DNA from: Morinoia aosen
Taxonomy: Eukaryota > Arthropoda > Malacostraca > Amphipoda > Talitridae
Direction: 5' to 3'
Assembly: GCA_030386875.1 (NCBI GenBank)
Contig: CM059560.1
Location: forward strand, 20,640,683-20,704,682
Length of the DNA: 64,000 bases
The notes under the pieces are model-generated. The model ran no database searches, was not told the DNA's origin, and saw only the letters and a list, made by a program, of their open reading frames with translations. Shown here piece by piece: positions 1 to 11,039 of the stretch. The stretch's first letter is position 1. Every line of letters starts with the position of its first letter. The position numbers were made by a program, and so were the translations under genes.

Positions 1-253
1 AAGAGGCAAAGCTCAAAGAGAACAGCATAAGTGAATCCAAGACTACACATAAGCAAAATCAGGGGGACCATAAATTATGCAAAATATATGTAGAATAATA
101 GAAAATTTGTATCTATTTGGATAAGAAACTAATCAAACAATGGACACATTTTTAAGCATAAAAGAAAAATAGATGAGCAACAAATGACCAAATGGTAAAT
201 TCTTACATCAAAATGAAAAATAATGAGATATTTGTGAAATAAGATACACTTAC

Positions 254-421
254 TATTGGCCTCCTGTAAATACTCATCATTTACACTTACTAAGCATATT
301 GGGGGGTGAGAAATGCAAAGCTGAGTGCCTCCAAGCAGACAGCTAGCCATTTTATTCATGGTAAGTAAAGATTTTGACAAGCGAGTATCACTCGATAGGT
401 GTTGGATACAACTCTGATTAG
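254..421 (-). CDS. THAP-domain protein, possible coding exon 3
   Basis: Open segment with acceptor GATTACAG (ending at 422) and donor AATA/GTAAGT (GT at 253-252). It is again 168 nt and enters and leaves in phase 1, so it fits directly after the 1399-1566 exon. The product reads ANQSCIQHLSSDTRLSKSLL ... ICLVSVNDEYLQEAN. No domain is recognised. A second donor-like GTAAGT lies upstream inside the exon in another phase and could be an alternative site. The gene would continue beyond the left edge of the window. Confidence 0.45.
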
Positions 422-822
422 CTGTAATCCACATTCACATATCACAACTATACACCTGGTTAACCACTAATCTAAGCTTATTTAAGCTGATAATGGCCCT
501 AAGTTCATCATGGATCAGGCATGGAAGTGGAGCTAAAGAGCCAGAAGTCCATCAACCCTTATGTTGTTCAGCATTTACAACAGCCACACTGATCAATGAC
601 AATACTTATGGCTGCCAATAGCATGTTCATGTACTTCAATCTGGTATTCAGGTCAAATTTTAAATTTCAGATGAATGTCCAATCACAACCACTAAATTTC
701 ATAATTGCTCTACATCCACAAGCTAACACCAGTTGTTCATGACATGCAAAGTGCATACCTCCTGAAAATTGTCAATTGTATTATAGATATTCCCTTATAC
801 ATTAGTTTTGCTTTCATCAGTT

Positions 823-1165
823 TAGATTAGAAGAGCTAGTTTCAACCTCTCCGCAACAAGAGCATTCTAAAAAGAGGGAGAATCAAGGTAGCACTCAGTA
901 GGGAGTTCAGGGAACATGGAATTGATGCACAAGGCATGTTTCCATACAAGATCCCTGGCACATAGGAATAGTTAAGTTAAGAAGGAAGGCTATGAAACAA
1001 TATAAAAGTTGAAGAGTAATATTCAATGTACCGAAAAACAGGACAGCAGTGAACTGATCAACAATGGCCTAAGCAAAACAAAAAACATACTCTAATTCAG
1101 CATAAATAAAAAAGCACACTTAACTTGCAGCTTGGGATGTTACACTTTCCCTCTGGGAGTATTTT
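823..1165 (+). repeat. Dispersed repeat family R1, copy 1 (THAP intron)
   Basis: Shares an ordered series of blocks with segments near 43.4, 45.5, 47.1 and 49.0 kb: CCGCAACAAGAGC, ATTGATGCACAAGG, ATAAAAGTTGAAGA, GAAAAACAGGACAGC, AGCAAAACAAAAA and a final TTCCCTCTGGGAG. No ORF, terminal inverted repeat, poly-A tail or pol III promoter box was seen, so the class is open (an old SINE or non-autonomous DNA element are both possible). Confidence 0.65.
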
Positions 1166-1398
1166 TTCACATTTTAAAATCAACAAATTGATGGGCAACT
1201 TTAGTGGCATACCTACCTTAGTTTTCACATTTATTCATTAACTGATAGTTGGTAATGAGCTTAACCTGAAAATACTTCCATTAAATAAGACAACTTTTTC
1301 TATTATGCTCATATCTTCTTAATTTTAATAGAATTCTTCATGATAATCACACCTGTAATACTGATATTTAGGGTACTGAAAAAAGCAAGGGCACCCAC

Positions 1399-1566
1399 CT
1401 TCACTGTCTGCCTCCTGAGCATCATCACCCAATTCGCACTCAACAGGGACGTGCACCAGGGCACTCCCGGCTGCAGCAGCTCTCGTCACGTCTGACTTGA
1501 CAAGGCTGGCTCTGCGTGGCTCAGCTGGAGGCTTTGGAGCTATAGGTGTTGGCCAAGATGAATAGT
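1399..1566 (-). CDS. THAP-domain protein, probable coding exon 2
   Basis: A 168-nt open segment bounded by an acceptor (TTATTCTGCAG, ending at 1567) and a donor (GAAG/GTGGGT, GT at 1398-1397). Entry and exit are both phase 1, matching the donor of the THAP exon 968 bp upstream, so the frame runs through. The peptide is Pro/Ala-rich and then acidic (WPTPIAPKPPAEPRRAS ... CELGDDAQEADSEG), typical of a disordered linker after a THAP finger. It is more GC-rich than its surroundings. The exon call is inferred from splice signals and phase; I recognise no domain. Confidence 0.6.
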
Positions 1567-2535
1567 CTGCAGAATAAATATAGTAAACATGACTCACATA
1601 ACAGTTCCATGGCCGATATCTTAACTATTAAATATACAACTAAGATGTTCACAATATTTAATCATAAATTTGAAATGAATGTACCATAAATCGATTTTTC
1701 TACCAAACGTGTAGTGGGCTTATTCAATATTATCAAGCCTTATTAAATAAAAATGCAATAGGTAGATCTGGCAGATTAACAGAGATGGGAATAACTATAC
1801 ACAAGTAAGGCCACTATTCTTGTAACAAATAAGACACATAAATCAACATCACATCAAATAAGCATACTAATGACTCCAATATCCAGAGACCAAACAAATA
1901 TACTTAATTTATTTCAACACATCTTAGCATGTGCTTCTCATAGAAAAGTCAGCCTTGACATGAAATTTCATATCAAATCTGTTTCATGAATTATTAACAG
2001 GTTCAGTAACAGGATACCATTGCAGAGAAACTGAGAAGATAATAAAATAGGTCTTTTTATTATCTCATTCCAATAAGATGGCTGACATTGAAGAAATTCT
2101 GGATCTAAATATTAAAGATACATTTGAGCATTTATCTTGAGTAATATTTCTATACTCTTTGTCTAAAGAATAGGTAAAATTCATAGATACATTTATAAAC
2201 TCACTTTACCATTCAGTTCCACCTCATGAACTCTAATGTTCAAAGTAATAAAGTTGTAACTATAAACTTTCTTATAGCTTGACTGAAAAACTTACTTGTA
2301 ATCAGGATTAACTAGTTACATCCCTTTACTATGAAGTTCACCTATTTGAAGAGTAATGTCCTAGCAAATTATGTTATGTATATAAATTTAACTAAAACAA
2401 AACAAAAAACTCATATGTGAGATCAGAAACATTTGGTATGATTACTTGGACATCCAATTCTACTTCTGAGACTGTAATTCTCTAATCAAAAATGATGTAA
2501 CTACAAACCCATCTATAATCAGATAGAAAACTTAC

Positions 2536-2824
2536 TGTAAAGATCAGGGTTAACTGGCAGAGCTTGATCAGGCAATGCATTAGGCAGAAGTCTTGGTTTA
2601 TTGAAGCTTGCGTGCATGTTGAACTGACTCTTGCTGAAGTGTTGGCAGCACACTTGATGTAAGTACTTGTAAGAATTACCAGAAGGCCTCTGCAAGTCCA
2701 GCCTTCCTACACGACGCAGCCACAATGTGGCGCTGTACTTGTCCGCTGGCAAAAAGAACATGCTCACATCTGGATCAGCTCCAGATGCATTGGGGCAGTT
2801 GGCAACAATGCAGCTGTTTGACAT
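2536..2824 (-). CDS. THAP-domain protein, coding exon 1
   Basis: Starts at an ATG giving MSNSCIVANCP. The roughly 96 residues form a THAP zinc finger, a sequence-specific DNA-binding fold: Cys5-x3-Cys9, an FFLP turn, the W of LWLRRVGR, then a CCQHF string supplying the C-x2-H half of the C2CH zinc site, and a downstream KPRLLPNALP segment in the place of the AVPTIF-like box. The exon ends at a strong donor (ACA/GTAAGT, GT at 2535-2534) after one base of a codon (phase 1). Two candidate downstream exons on the same strand accept phase 1. THAP proteins act in the nucleus as transcription regulators or are domesticated transposase relatives; which applies here cannot be seen. No transposase catalytic domain is visible. 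Confidence 0.85.
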
Positions 2825-3771
2825 TGTTTTTGTTTTCTTTGCACTTGGAAGCCACTTATTTTAATGACTTGCTCACAATTGAATAGAGACAAATTGCCTC
2901 ATAGCTTACAGTTGCAAATGTTCATCTTTCATGGTAACACTAGATGTTGATGAAAAAAAAAACAGCAATTCAGTAAAATAACAGTGTAATTTGCCTAAAA
3001 ACTATACTTTTCACCTATTGACACAGAAAATACCTGCAATTTTACCTTTATATATTGAAACTCTGGATCTCAGTTTAACTTAGAAGCAAAATTTACTTAA
3101 ACCATCAAAATGAATAAGTCCAATAAATTACATGTAAGAATATTTCAATCACACCTCATAAGAAATTGCCAAATTTTTACCAACACAAGCACTTTTATTA
3201 CCAGATACTATTCTAAGCATGCAGATGTAAAAATAACACTCCTACCAATAACCAATAACAAACAGCTTGTCTTTTGAGGTCCATCGCTACACAAGTATTT
3301 AGTTAAAAGTGTGGTGCCCCGGAAAATTCCAGAATAATTACTACAAATCTGGATTTTAAAATTGAAATAATCTTTTGAGTCTTTAAAGACATTTTCGAAA
3401 AATATAATAATAATTAATGTCAAGCGTTTTATGTGACAAGTTACTAAAGATTATCTGGCAACATCCATCCCTCTTCAAGTGGTGTTTGCTAGGCAAAAAG
3501 GCCATTGTTCCACTATCCTTCAGTGTGTTAATACCAGTTCCTTCTATACAATTGTCGGGAGGAGTTCTACCATATTTACAGCGTTTAATTGTGCTTAGTG
3601 TCAATTCTTATAAACAAGGAAGTGCTTGTCAAGAGATTAGTTTTTTGTTTTGTTTGTTGTTCAAGACATCATGCTATTGCTAGCATTTGCAAAAATGAAC
3701 AGTGATCCAACGCAGGCAGAGAAGTCGGCTTGAGATGTAGTTAGGGGTACGGCCATTGAGCCGGAGACGTT
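2825..3771. other. Upstream flank of the THAP gene, no gene recognised
   Basis: AT-rich DNA between the THAP start codon and the first transposon. It should hold the 5' UTR and promoter of the minus-strand THAP gene, but I saw no clear TATA box or CpG island. ORFs on both strands at 3.2-3.7 kb overlap each other and match nothing I know. Confidence 0.4.
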
Positions 3772-3949
3772 CAGGGCTGCCCCCTTTGGTTTGACCAAAA
3801 TAATCTAGTTTGACCTAAAAAAATATCTAGAAACATCTAGACTTAAAAATAAAACATCTAAAAACATATCTAAAAATAAATTAATTATATTTAATAACAT
3901 ACTAGTTGAACAACAGCACATAAGAATATTTATATCATAAATTACTTCA

Positions 3950-4190
3950 GGTAAATGTGAAGCCCTTGCCAGTAATCGATTCTCAAGTTTTTGGTGCCTG
4001 AACATAGTTAATTAGATCAAAATAAACAAGTTTTCTTCTATGCACTTTTTGTCAGAAATGAGTATTTTAAAAGTTACAGCGGTATGTTAATTTTCATCTT
4101 TGATGATAAATGTGATTGAATAAACATCTACTAATCGATTTTTGAATTTTAGCTGCTTGAATCACGGTAATAACATCAAAATGTGCAAGT
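3950..4190 (+). repeat. Foldback family F1, left half only
   Basis: Starts GGTAAATGTGAAG and follows the same order of blocks as the 547-bp element at 47.9-49.0 kb: ATCGATT, GGTGCCTGAACATAG, CAAAATAAACAAG, TTTTCTTCTATGCAC, a GCGGTA block, then GCTTGAATCACGGTAATAAC. No matching right end was found, so this is a truncated or recombined copy inside the outer hAT. Confidence 0.65.
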
Positions 4191-4677
4191 AATGTGCCCT
4201 ACTCTTACTCTCGGCGCCCATGGGCGCCGCCATCTTTGAGCCGGCCAATGTAAACAAGATTGCGGTCGTCACCCTAATGGGTTGGTTAGAAGCTTTATTT
4301 ATAATTTTCACTAAAAGAACTGTGCCTCCCCCTCACGATCCAACCTCTTTACATTTGTAATAGGGGGTTAGCTTCCGTTATTAATTAAATTCCGCATGGC
4401 GCACTTGCTTTCTTGGCGCCCGAAAGCCAACTTCAAAGTTTAATAATTCAAAAATAACGCATCAGCGGAAAAAAGGTCATTCTTGTAAAACGTTTTTAAA
4501 TGGGCTTCTTAAATGATAATGTGAAACGGAATGCTTAATTTCCCAACATGACCTAAACTCAATATTGACCAAATTATCTAGTATCCGGATATTAATCCTA
4601 ATAAGGCTTGATATTGAAATATTCTTCAATTTCACATGTGTTGTGAGTAGGAAAGACTCATAAGTAGTCGTTCTAAG

Positions 4678-5212
4678 GGTAAATGTAAAGGACTTGACCA
4701 TAATCGATTTCCCACTTTTTGATCAACAAAGACTGTTAATTAAACCAAAATAAACAAGTTTTCTTCAATGCACTTTCCGGCGGAAATGAGTATTTTAAAA
4801 GTTATGGCATTAAATGAGTTACCGTAACTCCAGTCTTTGAGTCGGGGAAAAATATACCGCGCGGTCCGACGTGAAAGTAAACAGGCGTTCCCGCGCGCCA
4901 ACCAAGCCGACAAAGAGCAAACCCCCTATTACAAACGTAAAGAGGTTGGGTCGTGAGGGGTAGCAACAGTTCTTTTAGTGAAAATTATAAAACTAAAAGA
5001 ACTGTGGCTACCCCTCACGACCCAACCTCTTTACGTTTGTAATAGGGTGATGCACAATGGAGTTCCGGTAACTCATTTAATGCCATAACTTTTAAAATAC
5101 TCATTTCCGCCGGAAAGTGCATTGAAGAAAACTTGTTTATTTTGGTCTCATCAACAATATTTGTTGATCAAAAAGTGGAAAATCGATTATGGTCAAGTCC
5201 TTTACATTTACC
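4678..5212. mobile_element. Foldback/MITE-like element with 8-bp target duplication
   Basis: A 535-bp near-palindrome. The left end is GGTAAATGTAAAGGAC and the right end is its reverse complement, finishing in TTTACATTTACC. It is flanked by perfect GTTCTAAG copies (4670-4677 and 5213-5220). The arms meet near 4985 between two copies of a block containing AAAAGAACTGTGGC and CCCAACCTCTTTACGTTTG; a further copy of that block lies at 4310-4370. There is no coding capacity. Long inverted arms and an 8-bp duplication indicate a non-autonomous class II foldback element; its superfamily is not certain. Confidence 0.85.
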
Positions 5213-5229
5213 GTTCTAAGTAGTAGCAA

Positions 5230-6267
5230 GTAGTTATGAGCGTTGCAATTAGGAAGGACTAATTTAGTGAAACTGATATAAAAAACATCAGCATGTCATC
5301 TAATAATTTCATCCTATCTATATTTTTATATTCAAATAACCTATTAATTCTTTGCACCTCTGTTAAGATTGGTTGCAAAAAAATGATAGTGCAAAATTTT
5401 TCTTATCAGAATATATTTCGAATAATACATCAGCAGGATAGCACTTTTCACTTTGCCATGCAATCTCAAAATGTGTTCTTAAATCCAACCATTGAGCAAC
5501 AATTTTTTTCAAGGCAGGCTGGATGGACAACCATCTAGTTTTGCAAGCTGAAGGAATTTTTATTTTTCAATGGATGTGAACCAATATTAATTGATTCATA
5601 AAGTTAATTGTATTGGCATGGTCTAAGTAAATTTTGCAAACCAATTATGAGCTTCTGCAATTACAAATTCCATGTTTCTTAGTAAACATTCACAAGAAGC
5701 ATTGGACATAGCAAGCTGAAATGAGTGGCATACATATCTTATCAATATTAAATATAATTTTTCTTCTTTGAACTTGGCATTAACTCCATTATTGATGCCA
5801 ACCATGACACTTGTATTGTCAGTCTCTATTGCATTGCAATCATCAATGCTCAGATTCCTACTTATCAACAATTGTTTTAAGGCTGTCACAACACTATCTG
5901 CATCACTTTTAATAATTATGCAATTACTAAGTAAGTAGATTCCACTTTATTAGATGCATGACTCTAGTATATTTCTGATACACCAAGTAGTTTCATGATT
6001 GAAATCTCATTGCTTCCAAGTTCCATCTAACAATTAAGAATAAACTGAACTCATAGTCATAGTTGCCAACATCATTGATCTTTTGTCGATATGAGGCCAC
6101 AATACATTTTTGATAATGTATGTGCATTTTATTCCATGATTTTTGACATCATCGCTACTTTTGCAATTGGAGATAGTGTGTTTTAGCTTATGAGCCCTAA
6201 GATCACAATTAGAAATTACACCATGGCAGCACAAAAACATTGAAATAGCCGTCTTGGTGTGGTTCAT
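5230..6267 (-). pseudogene. hAT transposase remnant
   Basis: Minus-strand pieces resemble the catalytic region of hAT transposases of the ZMYM6/SCAND3-like type. The piece at 6034-6267 includes IKCTYIIKNVLWPHIDK. The piece at 5623-5889 includes DNTSVMVGINNGVNAKFKEE and YVCHSFQLAMSNASCECLL. Decayed sequence at 5.3-5.5 kb reads as THFEIAWQSEKCYPADVLFE in another frame. The coding region is broken by several stops and frame changes, so this copy cannot make an active transposase. Confidence 0.75.
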
Positions 6268-6561
6268 AATCTGAACATAACATGATCAGAATGTGGTTGG
6301 TTCGTTATTCAGACAATCTGGTTACGCAAATTAACAAATATAATGAGAATGAAGTAGTAACCAACCATTATAGTTAATTCTTTATGTGAATTTACAGTAA
6401 TATATTGTATACATAGCTTAATTGTAGTTCTAGCTAGAAAATATCTAACACTCTAAAAAAAACTATCTAGATTTTGTAGCTAATATCTAGATTCCAAATT
6501 TTACAACTAGGCTTAAGCAAAAACATCTAATTAGATCTAGCTATAACACATCTACGTGGAG

Positions 6562-7471
6562 CAGGGCTGCCAATGAGAATTTTACCAAAACCCCAGCATA
6601 CGCTAGAAAAAAACCCAGATTGCTGCTTAAAACCCCAGATTCGCGGAAAAGTGTGTTAATTAAGTAATTTGCTTACCTTTGTACTCGTATTATTCTGAAT
6701 CAGTTGCTGGCGTCAAACCTATAGCGTTGCTACGTAATTTCTCATTGTGCCTCTCCAAATATCGGTGACTTATTGCTCCGCTTTCCATATCGCGTATTAA
6801 TTCTTTTCGTGGTTGCCAAGTACTAAGTAGTTCAATCATTGTTGCTCCTCGAAATTAATTGTTTTGCCAAAATTCTATCTCTTACAGTTTCTGCTTTCAG
6901 AAAACTGGTTTGTTTCGTTTTAACACAATTCATGACTGAAAAAATTCGTTCAACCGAAGCAGACGAATGTGGCAGAATAGTTAGACTTGTCATGAAAGCA
7001 GACAAGAGGCCAAATTTTGAATTTTGAAAACCGTCCTTGATTTCTTTTAGTTTGTTCCAGTATCTGGGAGGATTTTATACAAGAAAAATTACTATGTAGG
7101 GGTTTTCAATAATTATGTGTTACATGTACCACAGTAACAGGTACTGCTTAAATGGTACTTGAACATTTAAATTGTTTGATATTTTTTGCTGGCAGTAAAC
7201 AGACGTCACTTAGATTTCGACAGAATGCAGATGCAACAGGAATATAATAGCAACTAATGCACCCAATTTCAATTAAACGAGTTTGATAATTTAGTACCAT
7301 AATTTTCATTGCATCAAGCTCTGAAAAAAATTATATATAAAAACCTTCAATTTGTTACCTCTGCATAGAAAACCCCAGATTTTTGCCAATTTTTTGATAA
7401 AAACCCCAAAACCTTAGGCCACAGCTAAAAACCCAAGATCTGGGGTTAAAACCCCAGCTTTGGCAGCCCTG
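6562..7471 (-). mobile_element. Short hAT element nested in the outer hAT
   Basis: The ends form a clean inverted repeat, CAGGGCTGCCAA ... TTGGCAGCCCTG. The flanks ACGTGGAG (6554-6561) and AAGTGGAG (7472-7479) make an 8-bp target duplication with one mismatch. At 910 bp it is far shorter than an autonomous hAT and keeps only the C-terminal part of the transposase. AAACCCCAGAT-type motifs recur near both ends as likely subterminal sites. Confidence 0.88.
6832..7074 (-). pseudogene. hAT transposase C-terminal dimerisation domain fragment
   Basis: About 80 open codons ending in TGA. They read PRYWNKLKEIKDGF, then LTILPHSSASVERIFSVMN, then KTKQTSFLKAETVRDRILAK. This is the hallmark C-terminal dimerisation motif of hAT transposases (LPHSSASVERIFS). 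The catalytic core is absent, so the element is an internal-deletion derivative that would depend on transposase supplied elsewhere. Confidence 0.85.
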
Positions 7472-7484
7472 AAGTGGAGACGTT

Positions 7485-8036
7485 ACGGATTCCACGGATT
7501 CGTCTAGTCCACAATAATAGTTATTGTGGTGTGCACACTTTAGATAGATAGGATTTTTGCAAATAGTAATTAGATGATATTATATTGTAAATGAATACTT
7601 GAACTCGAATATATTTAGTATTCATTATTTGTTTAATTCTAATATCATTAATTCTGTAATATTCAAGCCATGGCTAACAAGTGGATAATTCAGACCCTCT
7701 ATCAAGTTAATTTACTAAGCACATCGTGTGCCTTGTACAGTTCCTTCGTAATTCAATCAAATAGCCATGAATTTATACTAAACATGGAGTCACTAGGACT
7801 AACCACTATCATTGTCTAGTTAGGCGTTAACGACGTGTTATTAGATGTATCACTTTTTTTTACTTGTACTAATAACGTAAATTATTCCAGGTCTCCCCAT
7901 GCTACCCCCTTTTACATTACCCCCCTTTTATTTTATTCTGTTTCACCTTGGCTTACATCACATTTCGTTGCATTATTTTACCTTCACCTTGGCTTACATA
8001 GAATTATTTTGCCTCCTAACGCATCACGCATATTAC
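7485..8036. other. No gene recognised
   Basis: AT-rich spacer between the hAT nest and the start of inverted-duplication arm A. Nothing supported on either strand. Confidence 0.4.
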
Positions 8037-8189
8037 ACGTAGAGACCTTCGCTTTCAGTCCCATCCAACTAACTGAGGACATGAGTAGCAAATCCTCCTG
8101 GGTGAAAATTGGCATTTTTGATGTAATTTAAAACATAAGAGGAATATTTTTATGAAATTGAAACGTTACTTCATTCCTGTAAAGCGGCT

Positions 8190-8383
8190 TTCCAACCTGC
8201 TGTGGTGCTCCCATGCCACCCAGTGGGTGTGAGAGACGATATTTCATGGGATGCGAGAAAAGTCTAGGTGAATAATAGGATATTGGCTATATGTTGGAAC
8301 TTTTTTCAGATAATGCGAGGTTTGAATTAAATTTCTTTAGGGGTGCGGAGTGAAGAAAAAGTTGGGAACCCCTACCGTAGAGG
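8190..8383. mobile_element. Short MITE-like element, arm A copy
   Basis: About 190 bp. One end reads GTTGGGAACCCCTA and the other CCAACCTGCTGTGGTGC, a degenerate inverted repeat like the GGGGTTCCCAAC ends of some hAT-derived MITEs. It is non-coding. It sits at the matching position in arm B (42710-42895), so it inserted before the inverted duplication. Confidence 0.45.
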
Positions 8384-9391
8384 GTGCGCTGAGAGGGAAT
8401 GTCCTTTAGCCTATCTTGGAAACTTGGTGCTTTTTGGGAATCTGCTGGTTCCTGAGTTATTGAGCTACCCTCAAGAGGGTATACTGATAATGTTTACCTT
8501 CGCCAATACACCTTCATGACCCTATGCGTCAGTGGTAACTCTATAGCTACCAGTATAAAATTACCAATACGTGGTGCACGAGTCTGTTTTGGGGTAGGTA
8601 CAAGAAGTGATACGTAGGTTTAAATAAGCTAAATACGTTTAGTCTAAATTTGCACATATTTGAATTGGATGCGTTCAGTTCCTCGATAGAAACATTTAAA
8701 TGAGATACATTTACATTAATTGAAAAGTAAATCAAAATTCAAATGACGTTTTCCGTGAGATAATTAATGCGTGTGTGTGTGTTAACATAAATAGGTAAAG
8801 TTAGATTAAGTTAAAATAGGTTTGCGTAAAATTTATTTAGTTTAATTTTTGATACATTCCAGTGAGCCACTGTTAATAAATTCATTTGATATGCTTGAGT
8901 GAGGATTACACTTTGGTTACTTTTAGAGGCATTAAAAAAGGCGTTTAGGTTTTCATGCACGTGAGCGAGATGAGCTCATATTGAATGCAAATGAATGTAA
9001 TTGAGGCACGTTTATTTTAATTTTAACGAATGAAATTAGGCAAATTTGATGCTGTAAAATCGTCTTACATCTTTTCTATTTTTCTCGAAGTGTACCACGC
9101 AGATCTATATTTCTAACCGACCTCTTGCTCCAATAACCCCATTTTTGTGTGATTCGTCTTTCCACTTCATTTACATTTTGATATGAACATAAGAAATGCT
9201 TATGCTCAACCTAATGTGTGCGCGGTAGCAAGCCATGCCGGAACTCTGAACTGTTTTGACTCAGTTGCGTCGCTGGGAGCGAATCTCCGCTTTATTTCTT
9301 TGTAATTATGGCAAAGTGAAGCTTGAGTTATGGATACCTTAAAAATTACCAGTGGTTTTGAAGCAACCATCCGTTGACGATGAGCAAAAGG

Positions 9392-11039
9392 CAGTGTTGG
9401 GCCCGCAACTTTTAAAATGTTGCGGCGCAACTGAAACCGCAACACTACAAAAAAAGTTGCGACGCAACCGCAACAGCAACTTTGAAAAAATCAAAGTTGC
9501 GATCGCAACCGCTACTCGCAACCGCAACTTTTTAATTATTAAATCTAATTTGAATTAAATATTATTCAATTTATTTTGCGTATATATTGCTATGAAAAAA
9601 ATATGAAGTAATTCAAAATAGTGCATTATTTTACAAAAAAAATTAATAAATCGAGTAAATGTGTAGACTAGAATTAAATGAAATATCAAGATACTGAAAG
9701 AAACGTTTCATTTGTAAATATAGCATGAAAAAAAAATGAATTCAATTTTCTAATGAAAATAATGTTGAAAAGGTTCCTAGCTAGAAGCTGTATTTTTATA
9801 AGAGTTCAGTATATATATTGCAAAAAAATGAGAAAGAAAGAAACGTTTCATTTGTAAATACAGCACGACCAATAAAATGAATTCCATTTTATAATAATAA
9901 TATTGAAAAGGTACCCAGCTAGTAGCTGTATTTTCATAGGAGTTCCGTATATATAGCAAAAAAATTAGCAAACAGAAAAGGGCAGAACATTTTTACAGCC
10001 TATATGACGCATAAAGAAAAACCATGCATTTGCTCCTGTAATATATGATATTCCTCTGCTTTTTGTTGTTCCTCCCTTATGACTTAATACTGGTTCATGA
10101 TCTCAATGTGACAATTTCAATGCCCTGTATTGACGATCAACGTTGCGTTTCAAAAGTGTTAAAATTTCAAAATGTTTGTTTGAAAGCCGAGCACGTCGTG
10201 GTCTCAAAATTTATTTGCCTAAGGAGAACAGTCATTCAACCGCAGCGTTCGATGTTATTGGCGTGTTAAATTGGATGAACGAAGTGACAAATTCACTTGA
10301 AGGAAACATCGCTCAGTGAACATCAGGGTGGCTAGTTCTGTTGATTACTGCCTGTTTCAGCCAATCATTGACTTGTTTCAACGAACTTTTCTTCGTTTTT
10401 TCCTTATCATCTGATATCATTACCACGTTGAAGAAGTCATCTTCGTCATCTACGTCCTCGGCACTGCTCTCCTCAGCTAAAATACCATTTTCCGATCGGT
10501 TGTTATGATGAGCGATTAGTTTTTTCGTTATTACCTCCACTCTTTGTACTTCGTTTAGCCATTTTAGCTTAAAATGTGGATGCAGAGAGGACGCCAAGAT
10601 AAAATAGTCGTTGTGAAGTACATTGGTAAATCGCAACATCTACCTATGAAGATTTGCAGTATAACTCTTAATTTTACACTTACAACCCACATCATTCCTA
10701 ATAACATATGTTATATAATGAGTTACATTAAATATACTTCTATACTGTAAGTAAAGTGTATGTGCATCACTGCATCGCCTAATGCTAATAATAAACAGTT
10801 TCCAGATGGGTTGTACCCTGTACGGTTTAGTTTCAAGCGAAAATGAAACGCGTATTAGACCTTATTGAAGTTATTTTAAAAATTAAATTACCATCGGGAT
10901 GATGCGGTTGTGAGTTGCGGCCTAACACGTCGAAAATTGTTGCGATCGCAACAGATTCGCAACTTTCCGAAAATTGTTGCAGCGCAACCGCAACAGAAAA
11001 AGTTGCGATCGCAAATGCGGCCGCAACTGCCCAACACTG
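9392..11039 (-). mobile_element. hAT element present only in arm A
   Basis: The ends are CAGTGTTGGGC ... GCCCAACACTG. Flanks are GCAAAAGG (9384-9391) and GCAATAGG (11040-11047), an 8-bp target duplication with one mismatch. Both subterminal regions carry many GTTGCG/CGCAAC motifs, likely transposase-binding arrays. The equivalent point of arm B (41176-41183) holds a single uninterrupted site, so the element's limits are confirmed by an empty site. The transposase is a minus-strand remnant, so the copy is non-autonomous. Confidence 0.92.
10137..10639 (-). pseudogene. hAT transposase C-terminal remnant
   Basis: An open stretch at 10313-10639 encodes FILASSLHPHFKLKWL, then an acidic linker (EESSAEDVDDEDDFF) and a KQVNDWLKQAV segment, as in the late part of hAT transposases. 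Downstream in another frame comes NTPITSNAAVE followed by LFSLGK and RPRRARLSNKHFEIL, the dimerisation motif, with stops. The N-terminal and catalytic regions are missing. Confidence 0.8.

Larger units (their letters stand above)
3772..7476 (-). mobile_element. Decayed hAT-superfamily element (outer host of nested insertions)
   Basis: Begins CAGGGCTGCC, a hAT-type terminus, directly after GAGACGTT (3764-3771). The same 8 bp recur at 7477-7484, a perfect target duplication of hAT length. Both end regions are full of ATCTAGA-like motifs (3808-3860 and 6440-6550), as expected of subterminal transposase sites. Minus-strand transposase remnants lie at 5.2-6.3 kb. The element is interrupted by foldback DNA (3950-5212) and by a second hAT (6562-7471). 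Odd point: the expected GGCAGCCCTG right terminus of the outer element is not seen just before the right target duplication, so that end may be altered or the boundary wrong. Confidence 0.6.
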
